Shown here: in pieces, positions 31,096-40,560 of the stretch
Layout: the number at the start of each line of letters is the position of its first letter
Numbering within the stretch: position 1 is the stretch's first letter
Source: WHSW01 sp036794585
GTDB taxonomy: Bacteria; Actinomycetota; Thermoleophilia; Solirubrobacterales; 70-9
Direction: 5' to 3'
NCBI GenBank assembly: GCA_036794585.1
Contig: DAIRGH010000001.1
Coordinates: forward strand, 14,615 to 78,614
Length of the DNA: 64,000 nt
The notes under the pieces: generated by a model
Seen by the model: the letters and a program-made list of their open reading frames with translations, nothing else
The model's database searches: none
What the model was told of the DNA's origin: nothing
Made by a program: the position numbers and the translations under genes

Positions 31096-33060
31096 ATGCG
31101 GGGAGCAGTTTTACGGCGCCTGTGCCGCGAGTTCGAGCTGACCGGTTACCGACCGGGAAAGCTCGTCGCGGAGTTGTCTTATCGAGGCCGCCGACGCTTG
31201 CAGCGCAAGCGTATCCGCCGATCGTATTCCGCCGTGGTCTCGCCGCAACCCGGGCGAGTTCGCTTCCGATCGCTCTCCATCCAGCCGCCGTCGCGCGAGG
31301 TGCCTCAAGAGTTGCGGTCGGCTGCGGAGGTATTGCTCTCCGAGGCCGAGGCAGCGCTTCGTGTCGAGTTTGATTTGCTCGGTTCCGGTCCGACGGCGCT
31401 GGGTGATCCAATTGATTGGCATCGCGACTTTAAGAGCGGGTATAGGTGGCCGCTGGACTTCTACCTCGATCTGCCCGTAACACGTCTCGATGACCCGAGC
31501 GACGCCAAGGTGCCTTGGGAGCTCAGCCGCGCTCATCAGCTGGTCGTACTGGCGCGGGCCGCTCGGCTCACGGGTGAAACTCGCTTCAGCGAGGCGGTCG
31601 CCAATCAATTCGAGTCCTGGCTCGATGCGAATCCTCCAGGCCAAGGCATCAATTGGGTGAATCCGATGGAGGTCGCGATCAGGGCGGTGAACTGGATTTG
31701 GACGTTGAATACTCTTGACGAAGCGTCTCCGATTGACCCTGTGGTTCGCGATCGAGTTGTGGCGTCTCTTACGGTGCATGGACGTCATATCGCGGCAAAT
31801 CTCGAGGGATCGCCGCGGCTTCGAAGTAATCACTTCCTCTCGGACATTCTCGGCATGCTCGCGATTGGGGCTGTGATCGATGAGGACGCGGGAATTAAGC
31901 GGGGCTTCGACCGAGCGCATCGCTGGTTCGAACGCGAGATTCGGGCCCAGGTGTTTCCGGACGGAGCCAGCTTCGAGGCCTCAGTTGGCTACCACGGCTT
32001 GGCGCTCGAGATCTTCATGCTGGCTCGCTGGATCGCAAATGCGCGGGAGAGACCGTTTTCGGCCGGATTTGACGCCCGTCTCCGCGGGATGGTCGAATTC
32101 TCGGCGCGCATCCGCCACGCAAACGGGCGAGTTCCGCTATTCGGCGACTCCGATAGCGGTCGTGTCTTGCCCTTTTCGTCGCACAGGCTACCCAGTCACG
32201 ATCACCTTCTCTGGTTCGCGTCCGCAACCCTTGGCACTCCCCTGCCCGCCGGCGCTTCCGGCGGTGAGGAGACTGCATGGACACTCGGCGTGAGCGCGTG
32301 GCGCGAGGCGCGCGCCCGGCTTGCGGGTTCTCCGGACATTCCGGCGGCCTTTGAGTCCGGCGGTATCTACATCCTCACCAACGGAGGCAATCACCTAGTA
32401 GTGCGCTGCGGAGATGTCGGCCAGAACGGGAACGGAGGCCACGCTCATAACGATTCGCTGTCGTTCGAGTTTTCTCGCGGTGATCAGGTCTTGGTGGTTG
32501 ATCCGGGCACTTACGTCTACACAGCCGACGTTGATGCTCGTCATAAATATCGCTCCACGAGCGCCCACAACACGGTTTCCGTCGCCGCGGCGGAGATCAA
32601 CCCGATCGATCGTCTGCAACCGTTTAGGATGCGCCAAGAGGCCACGCCCCGCCTCGAGCTGTGGGCGCCTCGCGGAGACCCTCACCGTCTCATCGTTTCC
32701 CACGATGGCTATCGCAGGCTTCCGCAGCGTGTAGTACACCGACGGGAGTTTCGGCTCTTCACCGACGACGACCGACTGGAAATGGCCGACACACTCGAAG
32801 GGGAGGGCACGGTCGCGTTCGTTTCCTCGATCCACCTCGCGCCGGAATGGTCGGTCGAACTCAAGCAGAATTGCGCTATCTGCCGACGGGATGACACGCA
32901 GGCCAGGATCACCATTACTGGTGCGATTGAAACTGTGCGACTACGCTCGGATTGGGTGTCGTCATCGTACGGAAGCCAAACACCGGCGTCCACGATCGAA
33001 GCCGCCGGAGCCAGCGAGCTACCGGCGATGATTCTGGTGACCGTCGCATTTGACCGATGA
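31096..33060 (+). CDS. Heparinase II/III family polysaccharide lyase
   Basis: This is a ~654-residue protein from the ATG at 31096; a longer form from 30982 has an unlikely Arg-rich start. The N-terminal ~350 residues form an alpha-toroid (WALSRAHQLV-like helices: WELSRAHQLVVLARAARLTG, NWVNPMEVAIRAVNWIWTLN, GDSDSGRVLPF). The C-terminal beta-sandwich shows the family signature NGNGGHAHNDSLSFEFSRGD, VLVVDPGTYVYTAD and YRSTSAHNTVSV. Active lyases use Tyr/His near these sites. Family members in such clusters are often involved in polymer editing or export. No signal peptide is evident. It overlaps the following GT4 gene by 4 bases. Confidence 0.9.
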   Translation: MRGAVLRRLCREFELTGYRPGKLVAELSYRGRRRLQRKRIRRSYSAVVSPQPGRVRFRSLSIQPPSREVPQELRSAAEVLLSEAEAALRVEFDLLGSGPTALGDPIDWHRDFKSGYRWPLDFYLDLPVTRLDDPSDAKVPWELSRAHQLVVLARAARLTGETRFSEAVANQFESWLDANPPGQGINWVNPMEVAIRAVNWIWTLNTLDEASPIDPVVRDRVVASLTVHGRHIAANLEGSPRLRSNHFLSDILGMLAIGAVIDEDAGIKRGFDRAHRWFEREIRAQVFPDGASFEASVGYHGLALEIFMLARWIANARERPFSAGFDARLRGMVEFSARIRHANGRVPLFGDSDSGRVLPFSSHRLPSHDHLLWFASATLGTPLPAGASGGEETAWTLGVSAWREARARLAGSPDIPAAFESGGIYILTNGGNHLVVRCGDVGQNGNGGHAHNDSLSFEFSRGDQVLVVDPGTYVYTADVDARHKYRSTSAHNTVSVAAAEINPIDRLQPFRMRQEATPRLELWAPRGDPHRLIVSHDGYRRLPQRVVHRREFRLFTDDDRLEMADTLEGEGTVAFVSSIHLAPEWSVELKQNCAICRRDDTQARITITGAIETVRLRSDWVSSSYGSQTPASTIEAAGASELPAMILVTVAFDR

Positions 33061-34391
33061 GCCGCATGCCCCGCGACGGCAACGCACCGGCGGTGATCTG
33101 GCCTCCTGTCGATGTATGCGTCGCAGTCGTTTCGCACCTGCCACTTGATGCACGGGTCTGGAAGGAGGTGCGGACCCTGGCAAGGTGTGGACTATCGGTG
33201 CGATTGATCGGGTTGCGCTACGACATAGAGGCGGTCGTGCGCGAGTCTTGCGACGGTATCGAGGTGGTTGCGCTCCCATTCGGGATCCGCGGCGATCCGA
33301 AGAGCAAGGTAAGGGGTCTACTTTCGTTGTGGCGGGAGATCCTCGCGTCCCCGGCTCGCGTGTACCACTGCCACAACATCCATCCGGCGCCGGCGGTTTG
33401 GATTGCGAGTCGGCTTCGAGGTGCCAGCGTCGTCTATGACGCCCACGAGCTTTACGGCGAGCAGCGATCGGAGGATCCGTTCGTCGACCGTCTCGCCGCG
33501 CGTGTCTCGTTTGCAATCGAACGGCTCATGGTCCGCCGCAGTTACGCTGTGATCACGACGAACCCATCTCGAGTCGCCGTCCTGCGACGGCGCCATGGGC
33601 GCGAGTCGATCATCGTTCTCGCCAACGTGCCATCGTTGGTCGGCGAGGTCGTTCCCTTAAATCCAGGGTTTCCTTCTCATCGACGGATACTCCTGTATCA
33701 GGGCGGCATCTACCCGAACCGCAGCCTGATCGAGGCGATCGAAGCGCTCCCATTACTCAATGAGCTCGATCTCGTCATCCTCGGATTCGGCCGCGACTCC
33801 GAGATCGCGCGCTTGCGCGAGGCCGTGCGTCGTCACCACGTGGAGGATCGCGTCCACTTCCTCGGCCCCCGCCCGTTCGACGAGCTCGTCCGAACGGCCG
33901 CCGCGGCGACGGTCGGACTGGTCCCGATTAGGCCGATGAACCTCAATTCCTACCTGGGAGATACGAACAAACTGCATGAGTACCTAATGGCGGGCCTGCC
34001 GGTCGTTGCCAGTGACATCCCCGAAATCAGGCGAGTGATCAATGCCGGCGACCCCCCGGTGGGCGAGGTGTATGACCCTAGTTCACCTGCGGATCTCGCG
34101 GCTGCGGTCAAGCGAATCCTCGCCGACCCTGCCCTGCTCGATGCCCGGCGACGGGAGGCGCGCCGGCTTGCACTGGCAGAGCTCAACTGGGAGGCGCAGG
34201 AAGGCCGCTTGAGGCGACTCTACCGGAACCTACTCGAGAACAATCCCGCAGGCACTCCCCCCGAACCCAGGGGAGCCCGGCGCGTTCTATTACGTTTGTT
34301 TGACCGGAGTACGTCTCGCCCGCGACGCTCAGACATCAGCGCGTGCTCCCGCATCACTTCTCGCCTCGCCGGCCTCGCTCGAAGGGATTGA
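33057..34391 (+). CDS. GT4-type glycosyltransferase
   Basis: This is a 444-residue GT-B glycosyltransferase. The N-terminal domain starts VDVCVAVVSHLPLDARVWKE and contains RVYHCHNIHPAPAVWIASRL and VVYDAHELYGEQRSEDPF. The C-terminal donor domain has ILLYQGGIYPNRSLIEAIEA, VHFLGPRPFDELVRTAAAA and KLHEYLMAGLPVVASDIPEI, the E-x7-E site. It begins in an ATGA overlap with the heparinase gene, so both are probably made together. The last ~40 residues are basic and not part of the fold. Confidence 0.9.
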   Translation: MSRMPRDGNAPAVIWPPVDVCVAVVSHLPLDARVWKEVRTLARCGLSVRLIGLRYDIEAVVRESCDGIEVVALPFGIRGDPKSKVRGLLSLWREILASPARVYHCHNIHPAPAVWIASRLRGASVVYDAHELYGEQRSEDPFVDRLAARVSFAIERLMVRRSYAVITTNPSRVAVLRRRHGRESIIVLANVPSLVGEVVPLNPGFPSHRRILLYQGGIYPNRSLIEAIEALPLLNELDLVILGFGRDSEIARLREAVRRHHVEDRVHFLGPRPFDELVRTAAAATVGLVPIRPMNLNSYLGDTNKLHEYLMAGLPVVASDIPEIRRVINAGDPPVGEVYDPSSPADLAAAVKRILADPALLDARRREARRLALAELNWEAQEGRLRRLYRNLLENNPAGTPPEPRGARRVLLRLFDRSTSRPRRSDISACSRITSRLAGLARRD

Positions 34392-34773
34392 CCCGACCCG
34401 TTCTTCGCTCGACCCCTGTCCGAGGGTTCGGGACTTCAGACCTTGACGACCTCGGCGGTCGCCTCGCCCTCGCCAGAACCTGATCGGCTCTCTCTGAGTG
34501 TTTAACGCTCGGTGGGGATGTGGGCCGTTCTCACCGTACGTATCCAGAAAAGGCCAGATTGCGAACTGATCTCCCGCCCGTGGAATCAACCCGGGCTGCA
34601 AGCAGCGATGTGCGATGAGGTATTCGCCAACGTGGGCTGGTTGGATTCGACGAGCGGATGAGAGCTGCGCTCGCGGGGCGATCCTGACAATGCGCGACGG
34701 CCTCCGCCCATCCCTGCAACCCGCTCCAAGCACATGCTATACGCTCTCGGCGGAGGGGTGTCATAGCGATTAG
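34392..34773. other. 382-base gap before the WbpB-like gene, with a possible extended -10 promoter
   Basis: No credible gene is seen. Near its end, TG-C-TATACG (-10 at 34738-34743) forms an extended -10 element 30 bases before the next start, with a weak -35 (TGCAAC, 34715-34720) at 17-base spacing. It may drive the 34.8-37.4 kb pair. The rest shows nothing recognisable. Confidence 0.35.
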
Positions 34774-35874
34774 TTGATCGAGAAGGGATGCTTGTTGACC
34801 CTGAGCGGTAACGGTCGGAAAGCATTCGACGATGCGAGGCCGAGACTCGGCGTCGTCGGATTGGGATACTGGGGGCCGAATCTGCTGCGAGCGCTGATCG
34901 ACGCAGCTGAAGCGCGAGTCACATGGCTTTGCGACCTCGACAGCGAACGCCTCGCTCGGTTTGCCAAGCGGTACCCTGCGATCGAACCGACCCAGTCGAT
35001 CGACGCTCTACTTGAGGATCCGGATCTCGACGGCATCTTGATCGCGACCCCCGTGGTTTCGCATTTCGAGCTCGCGTCACGCAGTCTGCGGGCCGGGAAG
35101 CACACGTTTGTCGAGAAGCCGCTCACCACCTCGAGCGCCGAGGCCGTGCAGCTCCTCGAGATTGCGGAGGCGTCCGGCTTGGCGCTGATGTGCGGCCACA
35201 CATTCCTCTACAGCCCGCCGGTCCAGCTCGTGAAGGAAATCCTCGACAGTGGTGATCTCGGAGACCTGTATTACATCTCGTCCAGTCGGGTTAATCTGGG
35301 CCCCTACCGGTCCGATGTGAGTGTCCTTTCAGACCTCGGTCCACACGACTTTTCGATCCTCCGCTACTGGCTCGAGGAGATGCCGGAGTGGATCTCAGCG
35401 ACGGGCCGTGATGCCATCGTGGATGGCAACCCGGACGTGGCCTTCGTCACGCTGAAATTCCCAAGCGAGGTCGTCGCCCACCTCGAGATGAGCTGGCTCG
35501 CGCCGAGCAAGCTGCGCCGGACGGTCCTTGTCGGCAGCAAGAAGATGGTCGTGTACGAAGACGGGACACCCGAGGCGGTGAGGATTTTCGACCGCGGAAT
35601 CACCTTCAAGGATCCCGAGACCTTCGGTGAGTTCCAGCTCTCCTACCGCACAGGTGACGTCGTTTCGCCCAAGCTGGAAGCCACGGAGCCCATCGTCACA
35701 CAGCTTGCCGACTTTGTCGATGCGGTGCGTACGGGTAGGCCGAAGCCCGGCCACGCCCAACTGTGCGCTGACGTCGTGCGTTTGCTCGAGTCCTCTGACG
35801 TGTCGCTCCGGACTGGCGGCTTCCCGGTTTCGCTCGACGGCGAGCGCATCGAGGACGCGCCAGCGTTGGCGTGA
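34774..35874 (+). CDS. Gfo/Idh/MocA-family dehydrogenase, WbpB/WlbA-like
   Basis: This is a 366-residue oxidoreductase. The N-terminal Rossmann fold shows LGVVGLGYWGPNLLRALIDA (~25-44), an NAD-binding motif close to that of WlbA/WbpB. THTFVEKPLTTS gives the conserved EKP (~113-122), and LMCGHTFLYSPPVQLVKE matches the catalytic region of these UDP-sugar 3-dehydrogenases. The start used is a TTG, and a second TTG lies 18-21 bases further in. It overlaps the sugar-transferase gene by 4 bases (GTGA). With the aminotransferase, acetyltransferase and UDP-sugar dehydrogenase elsewhere in the window, it fits the 3-keto step to a diacetamido-uronic acid. Confidence 0.87.
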   Translation: MIEKGCLLTLSGNGRKAFDDARPRLGVVGLGYWGPNLLRALIDAAEARVTWLCDLDSERLARFAKRYPAIEPTQSIDALLEDPDLDGILIATPVVSHFELASRSLRAGKHTFVEKPLTTSSAEAVQLLEIAEASGLALMCGHTFLYSPPVQLVKEILDSGDLGDLYYISSSRVNLGPYRSDVSVLSDLGPHDFSILRYWLEEMPEWISATGRDAIVDGNPDVAFVTLKFPSEVVAHLEMSWLAPSKLRRTVLVGSKKMVVYEDGTPEAVRIFDRGITFKDPETFGEFQLSYRTGDVVSPKLEATEPIVTQLADFVDAVRTGRPKPGHAQLCADVVRLLESSDVSLRTGGFPVSLDGERIEDAPALA

Positions 35875-37385
35875 GGCTTCGTTCGGGCGCCGGCAGGGCT
35901 GAGTCGCTGGCGCTGCCGGCGTCCCCCGAGTCCGCTGTCCCTGAAGCTCCTGGGGCGATCCTCCCGGGCGACTCGGTCTGGGAGAGCGCGCTCGCTGTTC
36001 AACACGGCACGCGCGACTTCGTCCTGCGTCGGGTCCTCGCGGCCGCCGACGTACTCGGAGTCGCCGCGGCCATGGCCCTGGCCTTTGTTCTGTCCTCCGG
36101 ATCGAGACAGTTCACCGACTGGCTTCTAGTGATCCCGATCCTCTGCGTATGGCTTGGCCTCTTTAAGGCTTACGGGCTCTACGACCGCGAGCTGAAGCGG
36201 ATCAACCACGGCGTGCTCGACGATGTGCCGGGTCTCTCGCATGCGTTGGTCATCGGGACGCTGCTGACGTGGGTCTATTACCGTTTCGTCGCCGCGGAAC
36301 AACTCGTGATGCTCGAGGTGGCCGTCTTTGTTGTCACGGCGTTTGTGGTCGTCCTCATTCTTCGCTCCGCGGGGAGGCGGGCAATACGGGGAATCTATGG
36401 ATCGGAGCGCGTCTTGTTCGTCGGTGACGATCCTCTCACCCCGACCCTGCTCCGCAAGCTTCGAGTGCACTCCGAGTATGGGTTAGAGCCGATCGGCATC
36501 GTTTCTCGTAACGATTACGAACCTGTCCCTGACTCGGTTCGGATTCTCGGATGTCTCGACGATCTCGACCTCGAAGAGACGATCAAGCATCACCGGATCG
36601 AGCGGGTAATTGTCTCCCATCGGGGTTTCGACGAAGAGCTGATGCCCGAGCTGCTTCGATCCTGTGGCCGGCTCTCGGTCAAGGTCAGCATGCTGCCGAG
36701 CCATGTCGATGTCATGGGCCCCTCGATCGAGGTCGACAACATCGAGGGTGTTACCGTGCTGGGACTGAACCCTCTGGTTTTGTCGCGATCGTCGCGTTTC
36801 CTTAAGCGCGGAATGGACATCGCGGTCGCGTCCGTCATCCTCCTACTCGCGACACCACTGATGGGGCTCCTCGCGGCGGCGATAAGGCTCGAATCGCGAG
36901 GTCCGATCCTGTTCCGCCAAGACCGGATCGGCAGACGCGGTCGGACGTTCCAGGTGCTCAAGTTCCGGACGATGGTCGAGGCCGCCGAGCTGCTGGTCGA
37001 CGAGCTCGCTAAGGAGAGCCGAGATCCCAACTGGCTCCAACTCGATCACGATCCGCGAGTGACTCGCGTTGGCCGCGTCTTGCGTCTCTGGAGCTTCGAC
37101 GAGCTGCCTCAGCTATGGAACGTCCTCAAAGGAGAGATGAGCATCGTAGGACCCCGTCCGTTGCCTGTCTTCGAGGATGAGCGCGTCAAGGGTTGGGCAC
37201 GCTCGCGGCTTGAGCTGGCGCCCGGCATCACCGGGATGTGGCAGGTCCTTGGGCGCACGAACATTCCTTTCGTCGAGATGGTCAAGCTCGATTACGTCTA
37301 CGTGACCAACTGGTCGCTATGGACCGATATCAAGTTGATCCTGAAGACGCTGCCAATCGTCTTGGGGCGGCGAGGGGCAAACTAG
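35871..37385 (+). CDS. Polyprenyl-phosphate sugar-1-phosphate transferase (WbaP/CpsE type)
   Basis: This 504-residue protein begins with a GTG overlapping the preceding stop. Four to five N-terminal hydrophobic segments (VLGVAAAMALAFVLSSGSRQ, FTDWLLVIPILCVWLGLFKA, and others) are followed by a CoA-binding-like cytoplasmic domain (VLFVGDDPLTPTLLRKLRVH). The C-terminal ~200 residues are the bacterial sugar-transferase catalytic domain: KRGMDIAVASVILLLATPLM, LFRQDRIGRRGRTFQVLKFR, LWSFDELPQLWNVLKGEMSI and VGPRPLP. It starts repeat-unit synthesis by loading sugar phosphate on the lipid carrier. Confidence 0.94.
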   Translation: MRLRSGAGRAESLALPASPESAVPEAPGAILPGDSVWESALAVQHGTRDFVLRRVLAAADVLGVAAAMALAFVLSSGSRQFTDWLLVIPILCVWLGLFKAYGLYDRELKRINHGVLDDVPGLSHALVIGTLLTWVYYRFVAAEQLVMLEVAVFVVTAFVVVLILRSAGRRAIRGIYGSERVLFVGDDPLTPTLLRKLRVHSEYGLEPIGIVSRNDYEPVPDSVRILGCLDDLDLEETIKHHRIERVIVSHRGFDEELMPELLRSCGRLSVKVSMLPSHVDVMGPSIEVDNIEGVTVLGLNPLVLSRSSRFLKRGMDIAVASVILLLATPLMGLLAAAIRLESRGPILFRQDRIGRRGRTFQVLKFRTMVEAAELLVDELAKESRDPNWLQLDHDPRVTRVGRVLRLWSFDELPQLWNVLKGEMSIVGPRPLPVFEDERVKGWARSRLELAPGITGMWQVLGRTNIPFVEMVKLDYVYVTNWSLWTDIKLILKTLPIVLGRRGAN

Positions 37386-37407
37386 TCATCCTTCACAACC
37401 GAGCTGA

Positions 37408-37962
37408 CTAGGAGGTATCGGTGATTTCGCTAGGGGACGCGGGTGGGCCCCTGCCGACGACTCGAGCCGGGTTACCGGCGACCGTCGTGTCCGCCGCCAC
37501 GTCCGCGGTCACAACTGCCCCTGCCCCCACAAGCGCCCTTTCGCCGATCCGCACCCCACCGAGTATCACAGCCCCGGAGCCAATCGTCGCCGCATCCTCG
37601 ACGATGACCTCCAGTTGTTCCCAGTCGTTCCGGACCTGCAGAGAGCCGTCCGGATTAGTCGCCCGGGGGAACTTGTCGTTGACGAATACGACACCGTGAC
37701 CGATGAACACTCCATCCTTGATCCGCACTCCAGCACAAATGAACGTATGACTTTGGATCTTGCAACGGGCCCCTACCACCGCTCCCGCCTGAATCTCGAC
37801 GAAGGGACCGATCCGAGAGTGATCTCCCACCGTGCAGCCATAGAGGTTTGTGAAGCTGTGAACAGTGGTCGCTTCGCCGAAGTGACAGGCGACGATTAGG
37901 CGATGAGGTGCTTCGTTGCTCGGCCGATCGCGCATTGCGCAGTGACTGGAAACTCGACTCAT
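37408..37962 (-). CDS. Hexapeptide-repeat sugar N-acetyltransferase, WbpD-like
   Basis: This 184-residue left-handed beta-helix protein shows runs such as TVHSFTNLYGCTVGDHSRIG, CKIQSHTFICAGVRIKDGVF and AATIGSGAVILGGVRIGERA. The loop GHGVVFVNDKFPRATN is the signature of WbpD/QdtC-type enzymes, which acetylate a 3-amino sugar nucleotide. The start could be the ATG at 37962, 37935 or later; no ribosome site decides. It stands alone on the minus strand, converging with the sugar-transferase gene and divergent from the DUF354 gene. Together with the WbpB- and WbpE-like genes it completes the 3-acetamido step. Confidence 0.88.
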   Translation of the reverse strand: MSRVSSHCAMRDRPSNEAPHRLIVACHFGEATTVHSFTNLYGCTVGDHSRIGPFVEIQAGAVVGARCKIQSHTFICAGVRIKDGVFIGHGVVFVNDKFPRATNPDGSLQVRNDWEQLEVIVEDAATIGSGAVILGGVRIGERALVGAGAVVTADVAADTTVAGNPARVVGRGPPASPSEITDTS

Positions 37963-38365
37963 GCCGCCGAGGCGACATTGTTTCCCGGTTCGGAGACTAT
38001 CTGGTGTGGAGCGGAGCCCCGAACCTTCCGATCCGTCACGACCTCCGACTCATACTCGGTAGCGCCGGCCCGGCGAAAGGCCACGGTATTTGGCCGTGCC
38101 CACTCCGCTGACACGCAGTTCGGAGCATCAGGCGACCGGACGTCGCACGCGCATATCGCAGCTTGTGGAATAGGTCGACAGGCTTTCGACGTCCAGACGC
38201 GTACCTTCTTGCAATTGAGCGAGAGCCGGGCTTGCCTCGATCGGATTCTTCGTCCTGCGGGGTCGGTTCCTGGTCCATCGGATCTCCAACGCCGGCCACT
38301 TGCAGCGCCGGAATCTGCTGCAGTGCCTCGACTCCGGATGGCCGCTCGAGAGGGGCGTTGACCAG
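37963..38365. other. 403-base divergent gap before the DUF354 gene
   Basis: This gap separates the acetyltransferase (minus) from the DUF354 gene (plus). No reading frame with coding character or recognisable motif is seen. It should contain promoters for both sides, but none is clear. It may be eroded sequence left after rearrangement. Confidence 0.4.
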
Positions 38366-39415
38366 ATGAAGGTTTGGATCGACCTTGCCAATTCCCCCCA
38401 CCCCCTGCTCTTCGCGCCGGTAGTGCGCCGGTTAGCTGAGCTCGGCGCAGAGGTCGAGGTCACCGTCCGCGACCACGCACAGACGGCAGAACTCGCCCTC
38501 GCACGTTGGCCGCAGGCACGGGTCGTGGGCGGCCCTAGTCCCGGGGGCAGGCTCGCGAAGACGCGCACGATGGCGTCAAGGGTCGCTGAGCTCGTACGCT
38601 GGGCTCGTGCGGTCCGCCCAGATGTCGCCCTTTCCCACAATTCCTATGGACAGCTCCTCGCGGCTCGAGCGCTAGGCATCCCAGGCGTCACGGCGATGGA
38701 CTTCGAGCATCAGCCCGCCAACCACCTCGCATTTCGTAGTGCTAGGCGAATCCTCCTGCCGGAGGCCGTCCCGACCGTGGCGGTGAGCCGTCAAGGGGCT
38801 CGACCGGGAAAGGTCGTGCGCTATCCAGGCCTCAAGGAGGAGCTCTATCTCGGCGACTTCGAGCCGGATCCGGGCGTCCTCAATCGGCTCGGCATCGAGC
38901 GCCGGAATGGACTCGCGGTGGTCGTGGCACGAACCTCTCCTGCAGGGGCCGCCTACCACCGCGGGGAGAACCCACTGCTCGTTGAGACCCTTCGATTCCT
39001 CGCCCGCCAAGCTGAGGTCGAGAGTGTCGTACTCGCCCGCCATCCCGCCCAGCAGCGGGGCGTCGAATCGCTGGGGTTGCCCAACTGCCGGGTCCCGAGA
39101 CGGGCCGTGGATGCCCGCTCCCTGTTGCTCCAAGCGGATCTTTTCATCGGGGCTGGTGGGACGATGACTCGCGAGGCCGCCCTCCTCGGAGTGCCGACCT
39201 ACAGCCTCTTCGCCGGGGCGATCCCGGCGGTCGATCGGTGGCTGGAGGATCAGGGAGCGCTGCGCCGTCTGACGACTCCGGCGGATCTTGGTCGCGTGCG
39301 CCCGCGATCGACGGTGCTAACCGACCTTGGAGGCCTGCGAGAGCGAGGCCACACGATCGAAGAGGTTTTTGCTGAGACGACGCTGACGGCAGCCGGCGCG
39401 GGGCAGGCATCGTGA
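38366..39415 (+). CDS. DUF354 protein (GT-B-like fold)
   Basis: This 349-residue protein from the ATG at 38366 begins MKVWIDLANSPHPLLFAPVV, the standard start of DUF354. RPDVALSHNSYGQLLAARAL, EHQPANHLAFRSARRILLPE, and LFIGAGGTMTREAALLGVPT (a donor-site-like loop) are typical of this family. As I recall, DUF354 belongs to the GT-B superfamily together with UDP-GlcNAc 2-epimerases. It overlaps the aminotransferase gene by 4 bases (GTGA). In the diacetamido-uronic acid route a 2-epimerase (WbpI) is otherwise missing here, so this is a candidate; a glycosyltransferase role is equally possible. Confidence 0.85.
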   Translation: MKVWIDLANSPHPLLFAPVVRRLAELGAEVEVTVRDHAQTAELALARWPQARVVGGPSPGGRLAKTRTMASRVAELVRWARAVRPDVALSHNSYGQLLAARALGIPGVTAMDFEHQPANHLAFRSARRILLPEAVPTVAVSRQGARPGKVVRYPGLKEELYLGDFEPDPGVLNRLGIERRNGLAVVVARTSPAGAAYHRGENPLLVETLRFLARQAEVESVVLARHPAQQRGVESLGLPNCRVPRRAVDARSLLLQADLFIGAGGTMTREAALLGVPTYSLFAGAIPAVDRWLEDQGALRRLTTPADLGRVRPRSTVLTDLGGLRERGHTIEEVFAETTLTAAGAGQAS

Positions 39416-40560
39416 GCGGTGCCTCCGGACCGGCCAGTCTGACGAGCGTCCCTTTCGTCGACCTTGAGCGCGAGCACGCCCCCTTGCGCGAGAAACTGAG
39501 CGCCGCGATGGAAAACATGCTCGAACGTGGCGATTTCATCCTCGGCGAGGCGCTCGAGCAATTCGAGCGTCAGTTCTCGGCATACCTCGGGGTCGAGTAC
39601 TCGATCGGCATCGGCTCAGGGACGGCAGCGCTGACGATCGCCCTGCGTGCCGCCGGGATAGGTCGTGGGGATGAGGTCCTCGTCCCGGCCCACACATACA
39701 TCGCCTCAGCTCTTGGCGTCGTCCATTCAGGTGCGACCCCGGTCTTCTGTGACGTCGGGGCCGAGACCGGGCTTATCGACCTCGGTTCGGCCGAGTCTCA
39801 GGTCACGGAGAGGACCGCGGCGGTGTTGGCCGTCCACCTGTACGGCCAAGCGTGCGACATGGATGCGGTTCAGCTATTTGCCGACCGCCGGGGACTAGCC
39901 GTTCTTGAGGACGCGGCGCAGGCTCACGGCGGGGCCTGGGATGGCCGGAAGTTGGGGTCGTTCGGCCTGGCGTCGGCTTTCAGCTTCTTTCCCAGCAAGA
40001 ACCTGGGCGCGCTCGGCGATGGAGGCATGGTCTGCACGAACGATCCTGAGGTCGCCGCGTCCACGAGGTGCTACCGCAACCTCGGACAGCGCGCAAAGGG
40101 CGAGCACCTCATCGCTGGATATAACGAGCGGCTCGACACCCTTCAGGCTGCGTTTCTAAGCGTGAAGCTACGCATGCTGGACGAGTGGAACGACTCGCGT
40201 CGTGCAGCCGCCACATGGTATCGGGACCATCTGCCGCCCGGGCTTGGCGCTCTCGCCGAACGGCCCGGCGCTCGCGACGTCTACCACCTGTTTCCGGTTC
40301 GCGTCGCCGGCCGAGATGATGTCGCCAAGAAGCTCGCAAAGGTCGGTGTGCAGACGGGCATCCATTACCCAGCCGCGGTGCACCACCAACCGCCTTTTTC
40401 CGGGCACACCGAGGCGTTTCCGGTTTCGGAGGATTGGGCGAGGGATGAGCTGTCCCTGCCGATGTTCGCCTACCTGACGGAGTCTGAGGTCCAGCGGACC
40501 TGCGACGTGCTGCGGCATGCCTGTGGCCTGTCGGGAGCGGTCGAGGAGCGCGCGGGATAA
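39412..40560 (+). CDS. DegT/DnrJ/EryC1-type PLP aminotransferase, WbpE-like
   Basis: This 382-residue fold-type I aminotransferase starts at a GTG overlapping the DUF354 stop. SIGIGSGTAALTIALRAAGI, followed by VLVPAHTYIASALGVVHSGA, forms the cofactor-binding core. ILEDAAQAHGGAW carries the Asp that contacts the pyridine ring, and FSFFPSKNLGALGDGGMVCT carries the PLP lysine. This family transaminates 3- or 4-keto sugar nucleotides. Next to a WbpB-like and a WbpD-like gene it is best read as the 3-aminotransferase. It overlaps the next gene by one base (TAATG). Confidence 0.9.
   Translation: MSGASGPASLTSVPFVDLEREHAPLREKLSAAMENMLERGDFILGEALEQFERQFSAYLGVEYSIGIGSGTAALTIALRAAGIGRGDEVLVPAHTYIASALGVVHSGATPVFCDVGAETGLIDLGSAESQVTERTAAVLAVHLYGQACDMDAVQLFADRRGLAVLEDAAQAHGGAWDGRKLGSFGLASAFSFFPSKNLGALGDGGMVCTNDPEVAASTRCYRNLGQRAKGEHLIAGYNERLDTLQAAFLSVKLRMLDEWNDSRRAAATWYRDHLPPGLGALAERPGARDVYHLFPVRVAGRDDVAKKLAKVGVQTGIHYPAAVHHQPPFSGHTEAFPVSEDWARDELSLPMFAYLTESEVQRTCDVLRHACGLSGAVEERAG

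Noticed and set aside
34329..34733. A 134-residue minus-strand ORF in the gap before the WbpB-like gene
   Set aside because: It overlaps the end of the GT4 gene, is Arg-rich, has no domain and no ribosome site, and looks like a GC-rich shadow.
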